The notes beneath the pieces are model-generated. The model searched no databases. It saw nothing but the letters and a program-made list of their open reading frames with translations, and was not told the origin of the DNA. Source: CALREJ01 sp035547395 (lineage in GTDB: Bacteria > Patescibacteriota > Gracilibacteria > Peribacterales > Peribacteraceae). Taken from it: a stretch of 64,000 bases of DNA. The first letter of the stretch is position 1. Each line of letters opens with the position of its first letter. This document shows positions 62,433-64,000 of the stretch, piece by piece. Made by a program: the position numbers and the translations under genes. The stretch is from assembly GCA_035547395.1 (NCBI GenBank), contig DASZVA010000003.1:91688-155687 (forward strand). The letters run 5' to 3'.

Positions 62433-64000
62433 ATGGCCCTTGTGGCTGCATACTCGGCGCGTGAAACGTTTGAAAAAATCCTGATCCAGCGGGAGAGCAG
62501 CACGGGTTCTTCAGATCCCGCACGGCTGCGGGAGGCGTTCGCTTTTGCCGAGCGTGAATATGGCGACCGGATGCACTGGACGGGGGAGACGATCCTGGAA
62601 CATTGCGTCGGGGTTCTCGAAACGTTTCTGCGTTTTGATCCCGATGACGACGCGTTCATTGCCACGCTCCTGCACCATATTCTGGATGACAAGAAGTGGA
62701 CGTTGGACCAGCTTGAAGACAAGTACGGCGAGGCGGTGCGCACCATGATCAGCGGTGAATACCTGCTGTCACGCGTGTCGTCGCGCAACAAGCGGATGTC
62801 GATCGAGGACATGCGTCTGATGTTCCTGCGGGTCTCGGGGGATCTGCGTCTGGTGTTGATGCTGCTCAGCCAGCAGAACCACGTGCTCAAGAGAGTGGAA
62901 TTTCTGACGGAGGAAGACCGCAAGAGGGTCTGTCGCGACACGCTTCTCATCTATGCGCCCGTCGCCGCGCGTCTGGGTATCTACTGGCTGAAGCACGAAA
63001 TGGAAGCCGTCGCGTTTCCGGTCATGTATCCGACGGACGCCGCGCGCATCCATGAGCAGCTCGCCCACTTTCATGAGAAGCACGGCGAATTTTTGGAGAA
63101 CGCCGCGGAGATTCTGCTGACGGCATTGAAGGCCGCGGGGCTGAAAGCAAAAGTGGCTGTGCGCAAGAAACAGCCCTACAGCATTTTTCACAAGATGCAG
63201 CTCAAGAGCCTTTCACATGTCGAGGATCTCTACGATCTTTTTGCACTCAGGGTCATCGTGCAGACCGAGAGCGAGTGCTATCAGGCGCTCGGGATTCTGC
63301 ACCGCATCGGCTATCCGGTCGCGGGCAGATTCAAGGATTACATCGCGTTTCCGAAGCCCAACGGCTACAAGAGTTTGCACACGACGCTCGTCCGCATGCC
63401 GGGTGCGCCCGACGGCGTCTTCGTCGAAGTGCAGATCAGAACCGCCGACATGCAGCGCGAAGCCGACTACGGACTCGCCGCGCACTGGAGCTACAAAGAA
63501 GGCGGTACCGCCGAGCATGCGATGCGCAAGGCACAAGTGCAGCAGGCGCTTGAACAGCCGCTGGAGAACGCGAAAGTTCCCGAATTCAGCGATCACATCT
63601 TCGTGCTCACCCCGCAGGGCGACATCGTCGAGCTTCCCGAAGGCGCCACGCCTCTCGACTTCGCTTTCTACGTGCACACGGCGCTCGGACTCTCGTTCCG
63701 CGTGGCGAAGGTGAACGGAGTGGTCGTGCCGCTCAACTATCACCTGGAAAACGGCGACGTGGTCGAGATCCAGAAGCACAAAAACCCGCGCCCGTCTCCG
63801 CGCTGGATGACGCTGCTCAAGACCGCGTCCGCCCGGTCCCGCCTCAAGCGTTACCTCATCAATCATGAACGCCCGCTCTATCTGGCTGCCGGCAGAAGCG
63901 CGATGAATCGCGAGCTTGCCAAGCACCGCCTCTCGCCGCTCGATACCGATCTCACGCTGCTCAAGGTCTTCGACGGCAAAAAGCTCAGCTTCCCGGATCG
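62433..64000 (+). CDS. Long RelA/SpoT homologue, 3' end outside window
   Basis: The first 522 codons are seen. An HD-type N-terminus: HCVGVLETFLRFDPDDDAFIATLLHHILDDKKW, where the usual HD..ED hydrolase pair reads HH..DD (residues 81-86). Then the (p)ppGpp synthetase: RKKQPYSIFHKMQ, VEDLYDLFALRVIV, GRFKDYIAFPKPNGYKSLHTTL (RFKD is the bifunctional-type charge motif), VEVQIRTADMQREADYGLAAHWSYKEG. The TGS domain (HIFVLTPQGDIVELPEGATPLDFAFYVHTALG) follows, then the start of the helical regulatory part. It synthesises (p)ppGpp; the hydrolase half looks degenerate. The frame runs off the window edge. Confidence 0.9.
   Translation, partial: MALVAAYSARETFEKILIQRESSTGSSDPARLREAFAFAEREYGDRMHWTGETILEHCVGVLETFLRFDPDDDAFIATLLHHILDDKKWTLDQLEDKYGEAVRTMISGEYLLSRVSSRNKRMSIEDMRLMFLRVSGDLRLVLMLLSQQNHVLKRVEFLTEEDRKRVCRDTLLIYAPVAARLGIYWLKHEMEAVAFPVMYPTDAARIHEQLAHFHEKHGEFLENAAEILLTALKAAGLKAKVAVRKKQPYSIFHKMQLKSLSHVEDLYDLFALRVIVQTESECYQALGILHRIGYPVAGRFKDYIAFPKPNGYKSLHTTLVRMPGAPDGVFVEVQIRTADMQREADYGLAAHWSYKEGGTAEHAMRKAQVQQALEQPLENAKVPEFSDHIFVLTPQGDIVELPEGATPLDFAFYVHTALGLSFRVAKVNGVVVPLNYHLENGDVVEIQKHKNPRPSPRWMTLLKTASARSRLKRYLINHERPLYLAAGRSAMNRELAKHRLSPLDTDLTLLKVFDGKKLSFPD

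Overview
This is a gene-dense window (coding on both strands, roughly 55% GC by eye) from what looks like a Candidate Phyla Radiation (Patescibacteria) bacterium, most likely Peregrinibacteria/Peribacteria. That placement is an inference. It rests on compact one-domain versions of common enzymes, ordinary TGA stops (so no UGA-glycine recoding), an SLH-domain surface protein with Ser-rich linkers, a CBS-less IMP dehydrogenase, a K+-dependent-type pyrophosphatase, and heavy loading of intergenic spacers with short repeats. No rRNA, CRISPR array, prophage or transposase was seen. One tRNA (Glu, UUC) is present.

Layout: 1-2 kb, a cut-off coiled-coil membrane protein, a small protein and a ribosome hibernation factor. 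2-6 kb, a two-gene system: an exported/7TM membrane protein followed by a fused ATP-grasp ligase and QEGLA-type (DUF1704) peptidase. 6-13 kb, ribosomal protein bL25, a glycosyltransferase, UvrC carrying an inserted acetyltransferase domain, and a membrane pyrophosphatase. 13-25 kb, nucleotide metabolism: RdgB-like, a divergent IMPDH-like protein, adenosine deaminase-like, GuaB, a DUF84 phosphatase, a RibA-like protein with an unknown partner, PyrG, PyrD and PyrK. 25-34 kb, tRNA-Glu, RlmI, a guanylate-kinase/nucleotidyltransferase fusion with a metallo-beta-lactamase-fold partner, a MerR/TipAS regulator, UppP and small membrane proteins. 34-43 kb, ComEC core, RsmA, SLH protein, aminotransferase, UvrD/PcrA, RmuC. 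43-54 kb, rpsO, a membrane protein, pnp, a K+ channel, valS, a GNAT and a Y-family polymerase. 54-60 kb, LexA with a clear promoter/operator, SDR, LCP protein, DUF1624 and a Cys-rich metal-type pair. 60-64 kb, rplJL with an attenuator-like leader, dtd, and a long RelA/SpoT enzyme running off the end.

The most unusual trait is the repeats. Several short families occupy spacers, often right before start codons. Matching or related copies lie in frame inside uvrC, valS (two), pyrG, guaB, pnp, rplJ and a DUF1624 gene, much like Rickettsia palindromic elements. For three of them (uvrC, valS, pyrG) the intergenic match is in this same window. The other standout candidates are the UvrC-GNAT chimera, the kinase/nucleotidyltransferase fusion, the 7TM/ATP-grasp-DUF1704 pair, the divergent IMPDH-like paralog, and a palindromic operator over the lexA -10 box.
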